Origin: Chanos chanos
Taxonomy: Eukaryota; Chordata; Actinopteri; Gonorynchiformes; Chanidae
Length of the DNA stretch: 64,000 nt
Direction of reading: 5' to 3'
Assembly (NCBI RefSeq): GCF_902362185.1
Contig: NC_044498.1
Location: 36,493,036 to 36,557,035, forward strand
The notes beneath the pieces were generated by a model. It saw only the letters and a list, made by a program, of their open reading frames with translations, did not search any database and was not told the origin of the DNA. Made by a program: the position numbers and the translations under genes. This document shows positions 41,161 to 51,627 of the stretch, piece by piece. Each line of letters opens with the position of its first letter. Position 1 is the first letter of the stretch.

Positions 41161-41727
41161 ACAAGGTATGAGTTCTGCAATGAGTAGATCTCAATGGATG
41201 AATGCAGTGGTGAATAGACACATGCCCAGTCAATTCTTTCTGTAATATTCTTTCTATCCTTACTCTCACCGACTTCCAGCAGGTGTCAGTATAGTCACAT
41301 CATTACAACAGTCTCCAGCATCAGCACCCTAAAAGTGCCAATTCTTCTATTAAAGCCGACATAAAACTTATCAGCATGGCGCTTGCTTTGAGATCACTAT
41401 GAGGTTTGTCGTGTTTACCGTGGTCTGTGGCATTATCAGGCATTACATTGTCTTGCAAGTATTTCCAGCTCTCCTGTGGTGGGCAGATTTGTGATGAGGT
41501 TCTGAGTGTTACAGCAGGAGGTAGGTAGAGTGAGTATGAAATGACCATCTACATTAGGTAAAGAGAATGAGGAAAAACCTGAGCAAAGAGAATATCTCAT
41601 TTGGAAACAAATGTGAGGCTACTTTTTTATGCATTTGGAAAATGAAATTACAAAGAGCTAAGTTATGCTTTAAATTAAAATGCTTTGGTTCTCACAAGTC
41701 ACCGGGACATGTGTTATTGAAGTATGA

Positions 41728-42275
41728 TGTTCTGCCTAGCCCATCTAACCTCTTTTGTGGGGCAAGGTTGAAACACCAACATGTCACTTGTGCCAAGGAA
41801 GAGGAAAACTGGAGCTTGTCCTCAGCCGCTGTCCTAAAGCACTAGGGGAGGGTCGCTAATGCTGGTGCCACAACCAAGTGCTGAAGGTAATTGCTGAGTC
41901 CATCTGCAGCACCACTGACCAGATCAAGCGTCTCAGACCACTAAGATGCAGAATCACATTTGTGAGAGCAGGAGAACATCCAAATCCCCAACCAAAAGCC
42001 TGAGCAGGACTCTTGGGAACAGCACATGACTGGCAGATAAGAGTGGACCTGGGAAAGCAACTAAGATTCCCCGAAGACATCTTGGAGACCACCCTTAGAC
42101 AAGACATTGTGCTGGTCTCTGAGACATCTAACCAGGCGGTCATGCTGGAGCTTATGGTGCCCTGGGAGGAGCGGATGGAGGAGCCCAGCGAGAGGAAAAA
42201 GGGGAAATATGTGGAACTGGTGAAGGAGTGCCATAGACAGGGGTGGAGTGCAAGGTGCAAATTTTTTTATCTTTA
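41728..42275 (+). mobile_element. 3' fragment of a retroelement with a PD-(D/E)xK-like nuclease motif
   Basis: The plus strand encodes, over more than one frame, segments I recognise from the C-terminal part of reverse-transcriptase elements common in fish: LPSPSNLFCGARLKHQHVTC, then VDLGKQLRFPEDI, then RQDIVLVSETSNQAVMLEL and VPWEERMEE. The D...xEL spacing resembles a PD-(D/E)xK nuclease core. The block is absent from the duplicate at 57770-57820, so it inserted after the duplication or was lost there. The element family is not determined. It is a non-functional fragment. Confidence 0.6.
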
Positions 42276-42299
42276 GATTTATGTGATAATATATGATAA

Positions 42300-43940
42300 T
42301 AAAGTAAACAGCCTTGAATTCTAAAGACAAGAATTTCATTGCCAGCAGGAAACATAGTGACAGGTGAACAAATAAAAAGTTGTTAACCAACATTTACTTA
42401 TAGGATTAAAACTCAATGTGCTGAGTGTACCAAGAGGTCAGCTGTCAATCCTTTTTTAAGGACTTAACTTCATTCTTTAAACCAAGACAGCAAACACAAG
42501 AGTGTGAAAACGGTAAAGCAATCCCAGTACCTACAAAGGTAGAGCTTTGATTTTACAACCAGCCATGTTGAGCAACAACAGTTGTTTTTGTCTTGTATGA
42601 TTTGCCAAAAAGTCATAATAAGGGCAAATGGAAACACAGACAATTTGTTTTATATGTCCATTGTATTCAAAATCATTCAAAGTCACTGTATTACAAAAAT
42701 TCTTTTGCATAGTTTTTCTGTGCTTGTATGGATAGTAATTGTGATCAGTTTGAAGAGCTCAGCTTACTACTGAACATCCCTATAAATGTGGCAAGTTGAG
42801 ATAAAATGCTATTTTTTGTGTATCGTGCCTGGACAGGTAGAGAGAAAATTTAAAATGATATTACGTTTGACGCACATTCAGCACATTAACATCCCTTACA
42901 CTGAGTGGTATAAATAAGAAAGCACATATATACATGTGAATTACTGGTAAGCAGCTTTGAAATACTTGCTTAGTGAGATAGGCCACTTAATGGAAACAGG
43001 TCATTAGAAAATAAGTGGGCCAAAGCAGACAGTATCAAGCCACACGTAAAAAGCAAAAGCTTGCATCTCAAATCATGTTTCATGGCCAGTAAAAGAGACA
43101 AACACAAAACGTTACATGCAGCATTATATGTGCGGTATTTAACAAGAGAGCATGTGACATACAGCGTACATAAACAGACAAACTGCAAAACACAAAGCAT
43201 ATTAATGACCTGATTCATTGATATTTTATATGTTACTCCACCAAAAGTCATGACATAGCTAATCAAAGGGTTGCCTCACTGAATATACTACAGTGTTGTA
43301 AATAAAAGTAGACAGCTCTACAATGTCTGCAGTGTCCAGTTTGAATTAGAAGATGTTCACAGATATCAACATTTACTTCTGAAAGGACAAAACAAGGACT
43401 AAACAACAAAAGCACAAAAAAGTTCAAATATTTGGAGACAAAAGAAAGAAAACCTTTCAGACGATAGAGATTAAACTGTTTTTACCCTTTCATTCAGAAC
43501 ATAGTAAACAGTCCTCTTTTGTTTATATGGCAGTATATCAGCACTTTATCACTCCGGATCACTCTTACACAATTCACCATGTCATGCCATGGATACCATG
43601 TTAGTGTGTGAAGTTCGTGAAGTTCCTGTGTCAGTTGGAAAAGCGAGCCATACGGTGCTGCTAGCATCTTGCAAAGGCCTATGCTCATATGATGATGGAG
43701 TTCGTGACGAGTTCCTTGAGTTTGTGCTTGAGGACGCTTAAAATTTTTTTTGGCCTCAGGACAAAGGCTTGTATATTGTAACTATCATGAGTATTTTTAA
43801 AAGAATGAGGACTTAAACAAAGCACAGTCGATTCTGAACTCATTTCACCTCCTTGTCTCTTGTCATGATTATTTAGGCATCAGCAATTGAAAGTAGAAGT
43901 TTCCTTAACAGAACGTGATGAGTGACGAATTGAACCCATA
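42300..43940. other. conserved non-coding block upstream of pentraxin B
   Basis: No exon is supported. The block is nearly the same as 57830-59530 upstream of pentraxin D. Reading frames found in one copy (for example 42970-43266 on the minus strand) are shifted in the other, so they are not conserved coding genes. It ends in the pentraxin promoter. It may carry enhancers, but no specific sites are claimed. Confidence 0.6.
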
Positions 43941-43953
43941 TACAAGTTAGCAG

Positions 43954-44014
43954 TATTTAAGTGAGGGCCACAGAACTAAATATTCACAGTCTTGCTGCGG
44001 TGGTCTAAAGGTAA
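43954..44014 (+). promoter_or_regulatory. pentraxin B core promoter and 5' non-coding exon
   Basis: The TATA-like TATTTAA is at 43954-43960. The non-coding exon ends with donor aaag|gtaaag at about 44011. Layout matches pentraxins A and D. Confidence 0.6.
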
Positions 44015-44351
44015 AGATCTTTTTTTTTCAGCTGAACATTTTGTTATATCTGTTCTGTAAATGTGTGATGGCTTCATGTATGACAAGTATTTTTATGTTT
44101 GATAAGTGTCTGGTATCCTGTGAGTATTGACTATTAATTGTATTAAAAGTAGATTAAATTGGTTCTAAATTCTGTTTAAAACAGATGGAGAAGCTTATCT
44201 GTTTCCTCATCGTCTTGGCAACATGTTACCCTTCTCCTCAAGGTAAGGAAAAGTTTGTTCGGACTTGTTTCTTGTCATTTCTTGTCATGTCTTTCTGTAT
44301 TCCCATACATGCTTTCTAAGTAGTTGTAAACTAGAAATAGACTAAGTACAG

Positions 44352-44903
44352 TGGGAGAGACTCCCAGGTCAGGGCCAGATACGACCGAGTCCCAACTCCA
44401 CACTAAATGCCGTACTTCTTATGCTAAGTTTAAAATGAATTCTAAGTTTCAAAAAGCAGTCGAAGTCTTCAGAAGTCTGATGCAGTGCAAGTTTATTGCA
44501 TTCAGTAGTGAGCAAAATACAACAAACTGAGTCAGGTCCCAGGGAGTGACTGAATCTAATACAGAAAATCACTTACTCATATCTAAAATTTTATCAATAT
44601 GCTAAACCTATGCATCCAATAAGCACATGACACAGTTGTATGGTAACACCCCTTACATCATTTGTTTTTGCATGGTCCAATCCCATCGCTTCCAGAACTT
44701 TCCCTGAATTTTCCCAGAATTCATTGTTCTATACACCACTATTTCTCAAGTTTTCCTTTTCTGATAAATAAAAAAATAATATTCAACCATGTCCTCATCT
44801 TACCTCAGATACTCTACACTTAATGCAGGTGTTATCTTTTAAGCGATGGGGCTAGTCCATGCAAGGCAGATACTGAAGCAACTACATTCTGGCCATTACG
44901 TGA
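44352..44903 (-). mobile_element. LTR-like insertion replacing pentraxin B exon 2 (solo LTR candidate, fossil)
   Basis: About 550 bp found here but not in the paralogous D gene. On the minus strand it shows an AATAAA signal (tttatt at 44492-44497) followed by about 140 bases to the end, as in an LTR with U3-R-U5 order. The left end is TGGGAGAG; the right end is unclear. No internal genes are present. No clear target duplication is visible, in keeping with loss of the flanking host DNA. The family is not determined. Confidence 0.5.
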
Positions 44904-45374
44904 CAATGCAGAATGAAGTAATCACTTATGAAATAATCTACGGAAACAGCAGATTTACAGCACACAGTTCTGTTTGAGATTAATAGTAACTGGAAGTGTC
45001 AAATGGCAGATTTCCTGTAAACCAGTAACGAGCCATTTTCTGAATGAAGGAAGTTTCTATTAAAAGGAACACTAAATGTTTCCATATAAATTAACTTAGT
45101 TTAGTCTCTGCACTGTTTGGTAGTCCTGTCAGTAGTGTCTACAAAGCAGAGTGTATAAAAGAATCTACACCTGAGACTAGATCAAAAGATGGATGCTCCA
45201 ACTGACATCAAATGGGCATAAATGGAAAATGAGTTATTTAATTGATACATGTAAATGTGTTTGTTCATTGCAAGCAGTTCTATCTATTTTTTAATCTATA
45301 TCTTAATATAACATTGTTAACTGATGTATATATTTGTCTTCTCACTTCTCCTCATTTGAGGTTGACTGAATTCC

Positions 45375-45502
45375 TTGAGCGATGGACTGGTGACCTGTCC
45401 AGGGTGTTTCCTTGCCTTTTGCCCAATGAATGCTGGGATAGGCTCCAGCACTTCCCACGACCCTTATTAGGCTATGCAGCTTGGATAATGACTGAGAGTT
45501 GG
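45375..45502 (+). mobile_element. 5'-truncated LINE/SINE tail in the pentraxin B intron
   Basis: It contains the common fish 3'-tail sequence GATGGACTGGTGACCTGTCC...GGGTGTTTCC...CTGGGATAGGCTCCAGCA. TGAATTCC flanks both sides (45367-45374 and 45503-45510), an apparent target-site duplication. The same family occurs at 52681-52820 and, in reverse, in the SINE at 46660-46915. Confidence 0.75.
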
Positions 45503-46659
45503 TGAATTCCCTAAATTTCCTTTATTTAAAGGTACTTCACAGGCCTGTAGCCTCTTCAAAACAAATACCGGGGGCCAGCTGAACATTTATGTACAAAATC
45601 AAGCTGTCGAATTTCACGAACTCTTGAGGAGCAAAATTCCTGGGTATCTGTGTGGCACTTGAGATTCTAGCTCAGGCTTGGCTCAACCATGGATCAATGG
45701 GAAGCCTGGCTCTCGAAAACAGGGTCCACGAGATGTTCTGAATGGAGCTCCAATCATAAACGCTGATCAAGACCAGGACTTGTATGAGGGAGGGTTTGAC
45801 GCTGGTCAGTCATTTGTGGGGCTCCTGGCAGATGTCCACATGTGGGACTATGTCCTTTCTTACTGCGAGATCACCCACTTTGCAAACAATGATAATTTTA
45901 CTACGAGGAACATCCTAAATTGGAAAGCGCTTGAGTTCAACTCCGGGAGTGTGGTTGTTGAAAACAGAACCCCAGAATTCTGTTTCTAGTGTAAAGGAAT
46001 AAAAAGGATTGTTCACAGGTTAAACCTAAACAACCAAATCTGATAATTAACTTTATCTGTGAACAAAAAAAAATCCTTTTCTTTGATTTTGGATCATTTA
46101 AAACTCTTCTGTTTTTCTTATAGGCAATGTTTGCTGGCGTCTTTTTATTATCTTCTTCACTTCAGTGTAAAAATAAAGAAAATGAAGAATCCGTTTGTTT
46201 GTTCCACTGACTGATTGTTTGATGGAGTGAGTGATTGGTTGATTCATCTCTGTAGTGTCCTACACTCATGTCAGCCTGTTAGCTGTAAAAATCAAACATT
46301 TTAGTCTATTTTACTGTACTATTGTATTTATCTGTTCAGAGATGAAACCTCACAGCAGTCACACTCAGATATGAGAACACACCACATACAAAAACACAGT
46401 GTTCATCATAGTCGTTGTTGCACTACAGTCACACATACCAAAACTCCTCTCCCTCCCCCACTTCCACCACCTTCTCAGACTTGATCAATTCAATGATTTC
46501 CAGATACCATTTTTTCTGACATGTCAATGCCATACACTCGCCGATATGACCAATGCAGTTACTGTTTGAACTACAGATTACGCACACTACATGTAGCCTG
46601 TTACTTACTGCCTTTATTACACACACTACATGTAGGCTGTTATTTACTGCCTTTGCAAT

Positions 46660-46915
46660 GCATGTGGGAAACACCCTGGACAGTTTCCCAGTCCATCACA
46701 GGGCAGACACACATACAAACACACTCGTTCACACCTAGGGGCAATTTAGTGGTTGTTTAGGACTGGGGAGGAAACTGGAGAGGAAACCCACACAGACACA
46801 GGGAGAACATGCAAACTCCACACAGAAAGGACCCTGGCCGCCCGGCCAGGAATCGAATCCACAACCTTCTTGCTGTGAGGCAACAGCACTACCCATTGTG
46901 CCACCGTGCCGCCCC
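46660..46915 (-). mobile_element. tRNA-derived SINE with L2-type tail
   Basis: Read on the minus strand it starts GGGGCGGCACGGTGGCACAATGGG (A-box part) and has a B-box GATTCGATTCC at about 60 bases. A body with GGAGTTTGCATGTTCTCC follows, then a 3' tail GATGGACTGGGAAACTGTCC of the L2/SINE type. This structure is typical of abundant fish SINEs. It is inserted at the downstream end of duplication unit 1. Confidence 0.8.
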
Positions 46916-47060
46916 AAGGATAAATCAGTCATGTGGAAAATATTTTAAAGCATTAATGGTTGTTTGAACTATTCTGTACTGTCTTACTAGAGTCTAGTCT
47001 ACAATAGTGTTATTGTGTGTCAAACAATGGGAAATTACAAAGAGAAAGTTGAACTAGAAC

Positions 47061-47242
47061 AGCAGTTCCCAACTCCAGTCCTGAGGGCCCACTGTCCTGC
47101 ACCTCATTGTTTTAACTGTTCATTACCACAGGTAATTGAAGTAGTCAAGGGCTTGATGATTGATTGAACAGTTGAATCTGGTGTGTCAGTCCCGAGTTAA
47201 AACAAAGACGTGCAGGTCAGGACTGGAGTTGAGAACCACTGA
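47061..47242. repeat. hAT-like MITE with 8-bp target duplication
   Basis: Terminal inverted repeats pair AGCAGTTCCCAACTCCAGTCCTG with the reverse complement TCAGTGGTTCTCAACTCCAGTCCTG. Flanking octamers ACTAGAAC (47053-47060) and ACCAGAAC (47243-47250) match at 7 of 8. No coding capacity. The 8-bp duplication and CAG-type ends fit the hAT superfamily. Confidence 0.75.
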
Positions 47243-47251
47243 ACCAGAACA

Positions 47252-48890
47252 ATGTGTGCTCATGCAGCAAGGCTCATAGGTGAGCGCCTGGTGGCTGGAC
47301 CTGCCACAGGGTCCGGTTGGGTTCAGCCTGAACGAGCCACGTGGGGCCGCCCTTTCGTGGGCCCAACACCCACGAGGGGAGAAATAGGGGCTGAGTGCGA
47401 TGCCACAGGGGTGGAGGGTTGGAGTGAAGGCTCTAGTGGACTGGACTTACAGTACAGAAACTGGCTTTTAGTACATGGAATGTCACCTCTCAGGGGGGAA
47501 GGAGCCGGAACTTGTGCAGGAGGTCGAGTGGTACCAACTAGATATAATCGGGCTTGGTTCTACGCACAGCTTTGGCTCTGGAACCAAACTCCTGGAAGAG
47601 GGCTGGATTCTATATTTCTCTGGAGTTGCCCAGGATGAGAAGCGGTGGGAAGGTGTGGGGTTACTTGTTAGCCTCCCACTGAGTGCCGCTGTGTTGGAGT
47701 TTGTCCTGGTGAATGAGAGGATCGCCTCACTGTGACTTTGGGTTGCAGGGGGGAAATCTCTGACTGTCGTGATAGCGTACATGCCAAACGGCAGCTTGGA
47801 GTACCCAGCCTTCCTCAAGGCACTGGAAAGTGTCCTAGTGAATGTACCATCTGGGGACTCTGTGACTCTGTTCTGCTGGTAGACTTCAACGCTCATGTTG
47901 GCAATGATGGAGAAACTTGGAGGGGGGTGACTGGGAGGAACGGCCTACCTGATCTGAACCTCAGCGGTGCTTTGTTGTTGGACCTCTATGCGAGTCATGG
48001 ATTGTCCATAATGAACACCACGCTTGAGCATAAGGCAGCTCACAAGTGTACCTGGTACCAGAGCGCCTTATGCCAATGGTCAATGATCAACTTCGTAGTA
48101 GTCTCATCAGATCTACGGCCGTATCTTCTGGACACTCCGGCGAACAGAGGGGCAGAGCTGTCATCTGATCACCACCTGGTGGTGAGTTGGATTAGATGGT
48201 GGGGGTGGCTGCCAGATAGACCTGGTAAACGCAAGTGCATAGTGAAGGTGAACTGGGAACATCTGGCTGAGGACCCTGTCCAGGGAGTCTTCAGCTCACA
48301 CCTCCAGAGAAGCTTCTCCCTGATCCTGAGGGAGGTTGGGGACATGGAGTCCGAATGAACCCTGTTCAAGGCCTCCATTGTTGAAGCGGCAGCTTTGAGC
48401 TTTGGCAAAACAGTCGTTGGTGCCTGTCATGGAGGCAACCCAAGGACCCGTTGGTGGACGCCATCGGTGAGGGAGGCCGTCTGGCTGAAAAAGGAGGCCT
48501 TCCGGGCTTGGCTGGCTCAGGGGGGTCCGGAATCGGCTGAGAGGTACCAGCAGGCCAAAAGGGGAGCAATGATGGGGGTCATGGAGGCAAAAACTCGGGT
48601 ATGGGAGGAGTTTGGGGAAGCAACGGAGAAGGACTTTCGGTTGGCCTCAAAGAGCTTCAGCCAAACACTCAGGCAACTCAGGAGGGGCAAGCAGGGCCTC
48701 ATCCAGGCTGTTCCTCGCAGGGATGGGGAGGTTCTGACCTTGAGCATTTCAGACCGGATCTCATCCACTCCCGGCGCCTTGCCACTGCAGTGTTTCCTGA
48801 CTGCCTGAGTGACCTCCGCCAGGGAGATGAGTGTCCCCCCCCCCCCCGAATCCTCCGGCCCTGCCTCCTCCACGAAGGGCATGTGGCAGA
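47252..48890 (+). mobile_element. LINE fragment: APE-type endonuclease region plus an inverted reverse transcriptase start
   Basis: The plus strand encodes, in two or more frames, an APE-type endonuclease region: [18 protein letters not shown], then [16 protein letters not shown] and NGLPDLN, then CTWYQS, and [24 protein letters not shown] (the SDHHLV box is typical). It continues through the linker SFGKTVVGACHGGNPRTRWWTP to RRGKQGLIQ. At about 48740 the orientation flips. On the minus strand 48745-48885 encodes the start of the reverse transcriptase domain (FVEEAGPEDSGGG, ISLAEVTQAVRK, GKAPGVDEIRSEMLK). The RT core and 3' end are missing. The clade is not decided. This is a dead, rearranged non-LTR retrotransposon. 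Confidence 0.8.
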
Positions 48891-48926
48891 CAATGTGATG
48901 TGTATGTTATGGAACTGTTGAGGGTA

Positions 48927-49290
48927 TGTCAGGCCGTCACCGTCTGTCACAGTCTGAAATTATGTCTGTATTAAAGATAAAATCATACGTCAGAAAAAGG
49001 GAAGTTACTGAGAGGAAGTTGTGATGGAGCATCTCAGATGAACTCTGCGATTGCCCAACGCTGTCAGAGCAAGCTACACAGATTAGTCCCATCCCCACAT
49101 CACGTCACCTCTGAAGTTGTGTGTAACACTGTATAAATACTCTGTACTCCTCTCTGTTTGGAGAGGTTGTGCCTACCCATCTAGAATCATCCCATGCACA
49201 TGAAATACAGGTAAATGATTCATCACATCTTAAGTTAAGTCTCTGAGACTTAGCAACCCTTGTTACAGGGGATTCCAAATTTCCCTTACA
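48927..49290 (+). mobile_element. LTR-like element, copy 2 (solo LTR candidate, fossil)
   Basis: Second copy of the element at 36117-36494, with the same TGTCAGGC start and CCCTTACA end and a clearer TATA-like TATAAATAC near 49131. It follows the LINE fragment directly, and the pentraxin-unit flank (GTCAATAG..., also at about 62156) resumes on its right. No internal genes. Moderately diverged from copy 1. Confidence 0.6.
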
Positions 49291-49657
49291 GTCAATAGGC
49301 GGGGTTTTGGATGATGAGGACTCAGACAGCAACAAGGAGTGAGTTAGTTTTCTTAGTTTAGTTTAGGTAGTTGTTAGTTTTCTTAGTTTACTAAGATTAG
49401 AGTGAGGCAGACTGAATGTCTCAGTTCCTGATCAGGCTGTGTATGTCTTTGTTCTGACTGCTATAAAGGTTCTCCATGTCTCTTAGCTAGAATGGCATGT
49501 TCTCAGAAGGTGTCTACATAGCATTTTGTACATAACATTTTGTTATCTGTATCCTTTAAAAACCTGTCAGAAGTTGAGATTGAATCATTTAATCTCATGT
49601 ATTTTTATGTTTGATTTTTATTTGGTATGCAGACACGAATCAAACTTTTTAAAACAG

Positions 49658-50857
49658 ATGGAAAAGCTTATCTGTCTCCTTGCCATCTTGGTAACATGTG
49701 CTTCTCCTCAGGGTAAGGAAAAGTTCACTCTATCTTGTCTTGCTCATTTCTTGTTATGTATTTCGGGATTTCCTTATCATGTGTGAGCATATTTTAACAG
49801 TTTGCTACAGAGTTGTAAAGTGGAAACACACAACATATGTCCAGTAAATTTGCAAAGTACAAATTTATGGAGTATTTCAATTTCTCCATTTTAATTTTTA
49901 CACCACCTGTGAATCTGCCCATCTGTAATTCTTAATAGGGTAATGCTCAAACATAGCAAACAACTCTTATTTGATTGACAAGCCTCTTTAGCTGTATCCC
50001 ATAATTATTCATTTCCATCCTTTCCATTATGATTTGTACAGACCTCTCAGGTAAGGTGTTTACCTTTCCTGCGGAGTCCAGCACAGCTCATGTTCGGCTG
50101 ATTTCAGCTAGAGGAGAGTTCAGCTCTGTGACTGTCTGCCTCAGGTTAACACTGCAGAATAAAATAATTACTCATGAAATAATCAAAGGAAACAGCAGAC
50201 TTGCAGCATGTACTTCTTTTTTACATTAATAATGACTGTTTTGCATGTCTTCACCTATATTAATCTTCATATATTTGTCTCCTTATTTCTTCTCTTTTGA
50301 AGTTGACTGAATTGCTTAAATCTCCTGTTTATTTAAAAGGTACTTCACAGACCTGAGCAGAAACCAGGTCCTCTTTTCCTTGGCTACGCGCTCACGTTCA
50401 AATGGCTTTCTCCTGTTCAAATCAAGTACTAGGGGCCAGCTGAACATTTATGTACAAAATAAAGAAATTGTTTTTCACAAAATCCCTGATGAGCAAAATT
50501 CCTGGGTATCTGTGTGTGGCACTTGGGAATCTGGCTCGGGCTTGGTTCAACCATTTATCAATGGGAGGCCTGGCTCTCGAAAACAGGGTCCGCGAGATGT
50601 TCTGAATGGAGCTCCTATCATAATCGTTGGTCAAGAGCAGGACTCGTATGAGGGGAGGGTTTGCCACTATTGAGTCATTTGTGGGGCTCCTGGCAAACAT
50701 CCACCTGTGGGACTATGTCCTTTCTTACTGCGAGATCACCAAATTTGCAAATGATGATAATTTTACTCCAGGGAACATCCTAAATTGGAAAGCGCTTGAG
50801 TTCAACTCTGTTGGGAATGTGGTTGTTGAAAACAGGACCTCAGAATACTGTTTCTAG
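49658..50857 (+). pseudogene. pentraxin C, CRP/SAP-like pentraxin with frameshift and no promoter
   Basis: Exons are 49658-49712 (MEKLICLLAILVTCASPQ, one codon shorter than the paralogues), 50042-50144 and 50340-50857. The reading is normal through SVCGTWESGSGLVQP and GQEQDS. It then shifts frame at a G run near 50650-50657, where this copy has one more G than A, B and D, giving an early stop about 7 codons later. The remainder (SFVGLLANIHLWDYVLSYCEI...EYCF) is readable in the other frame. The exon 2 donor is GTTAAC instead of GTAAAC. Homology to the other genes starts inside the 5' UTR intron at about 49520, so the TATA box and 5' exon are missing. Closest paralogue is A, in inverse orientation. 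A sequencing error could explain the frameshift but not the missing promoter. Confidence 0.85.
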
Positions 50858-51627
50858 TGTCAGGAAAGTGGGAAAAATATCGCTTTGTATTGTGATTGCA
50901 ACTTTTAGAAGCTATTATGATGAAGTATTAATATTATAGGGACCTGTGCTTGCTTAATTACTATATGCTGCAAACATGTATCTGCGTGTTAGAACACATG
51001 TGTAACAACCAGCTAAATAAATATTGATTATTGCAAAAATACACGGGTTATGTTTTATTTTCCTTTACTATATTATTAATGTGTTTCCTTTTAATTGTGT
51101 CTACTTCAGATTGGTAAATAAGAGAGAACAAAGATAAAACACTGGGGATCGCGTTTTCAAAGGATATTTCCAATGTTATACCATCAAGCCTGAGCATACA
51201 TTCACCCTTCCCACTCACACACAGCAAACAACATTCTTAGAGCCCCAGCCATAAAGTGCGCAGTGTCTCCACTCGCTGGCAACATAGAAGTAAAGTCACT
51301 CAAAACTAAAAAGTAATCCAAAGAAATACTATGCAAAAAGGGCAAACAAAAATCCACGGAAAAGAGCCCCAATAATCCACCAGAAAGCAAAAATGCAATC
51401 CACGACTGGAGCAGCTAGAAAAAAAAAGACAAAAGAATAGTGCTGCAAGTAACGATGTGGGGGCCAAGCAGCCCACCAGGGCAGAGTCGACGTGGCAACT
51501 TGATCTGATCATGTTAAAAGCGTGGCTTTAAGCACTGATAGCAAGTTTTATGACAACTGATCTGACAACTGATCTGAATTTTTGCTAAGAGAAACACATG
51601 AACACTTAAGAGGCAAAAAGATGTTTT
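50858..51627. other. pentraxin C 3' flank
   Basis: An AATAAA signal lies at about 51016-51022 in the 3' flank. Homology to the 3' flanks of A, B and D stops just after the stop codon. No exon or recognised repeat is seen in the remainder. Confidence 0.45.

Larger units (their letters stand above)
44185..45989 (+). pseudogene. pentraxin B, CRP/SAP-like pentraxin pseudogene
   Basis: Exon 1 (44185-44242, MEKLICFLIVLATCYPSPQ) and its donor are intact. Exon 2, 103 bp in the other copies, is missing. The sequence homologous to pentraxin D's intron 1, exon 2 and start of intron 2 is replaced by an LTR-like insert at 44352-44903. Exon 3 (45532-45989) lacks about 50 bases near its start compared with D and has lost frame before the signature. 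Its second half is still readable from QPWINGKPGSRK to the C-terminal EFCF. A LINE/SINE tail sits in the intron before exon 3. Without exon 2 and with a damaged exon 3 no normal pentraxin can be made. Closest paralogue is D. Confidence 0.9.
40640..46640 (+). repeat. duplication unit 1 (contains pentraxin B)
   Basis: This block is a direct repeat of 56790-61980. Homology runs through the Gypsy relic, a long non-coding upstream block (42300-43940 against 57830-59530), the promoter, exons 1 and 3, and the 3' flank to about 46640. Sequence present only in this copy includes 41728-42275, 44352-44903 and 45375-45502. Many stretches in 42400-43000 differ from unit 2 by only a few bases. Confidence 0.9.

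Noticed and set aside
41856-42260. 134-codon minus-strand frame
   Set aside because: Antisense to the retroelement fragment read on the plus strand.
42582-42773. 63-codon plus-strand frame repeated at 58133-58324
   Set aside because: Preserved only because the block is duplicated. No start context, domain or splice partner is visible.
42970-43266. 98-codon minus-strand frame with hydrophobic stretches, also partly present at 58620-58823
   Set aside because: The two copies are recent duplicates, so similarity is no proof of coding. The frame is shifted in the second copy.
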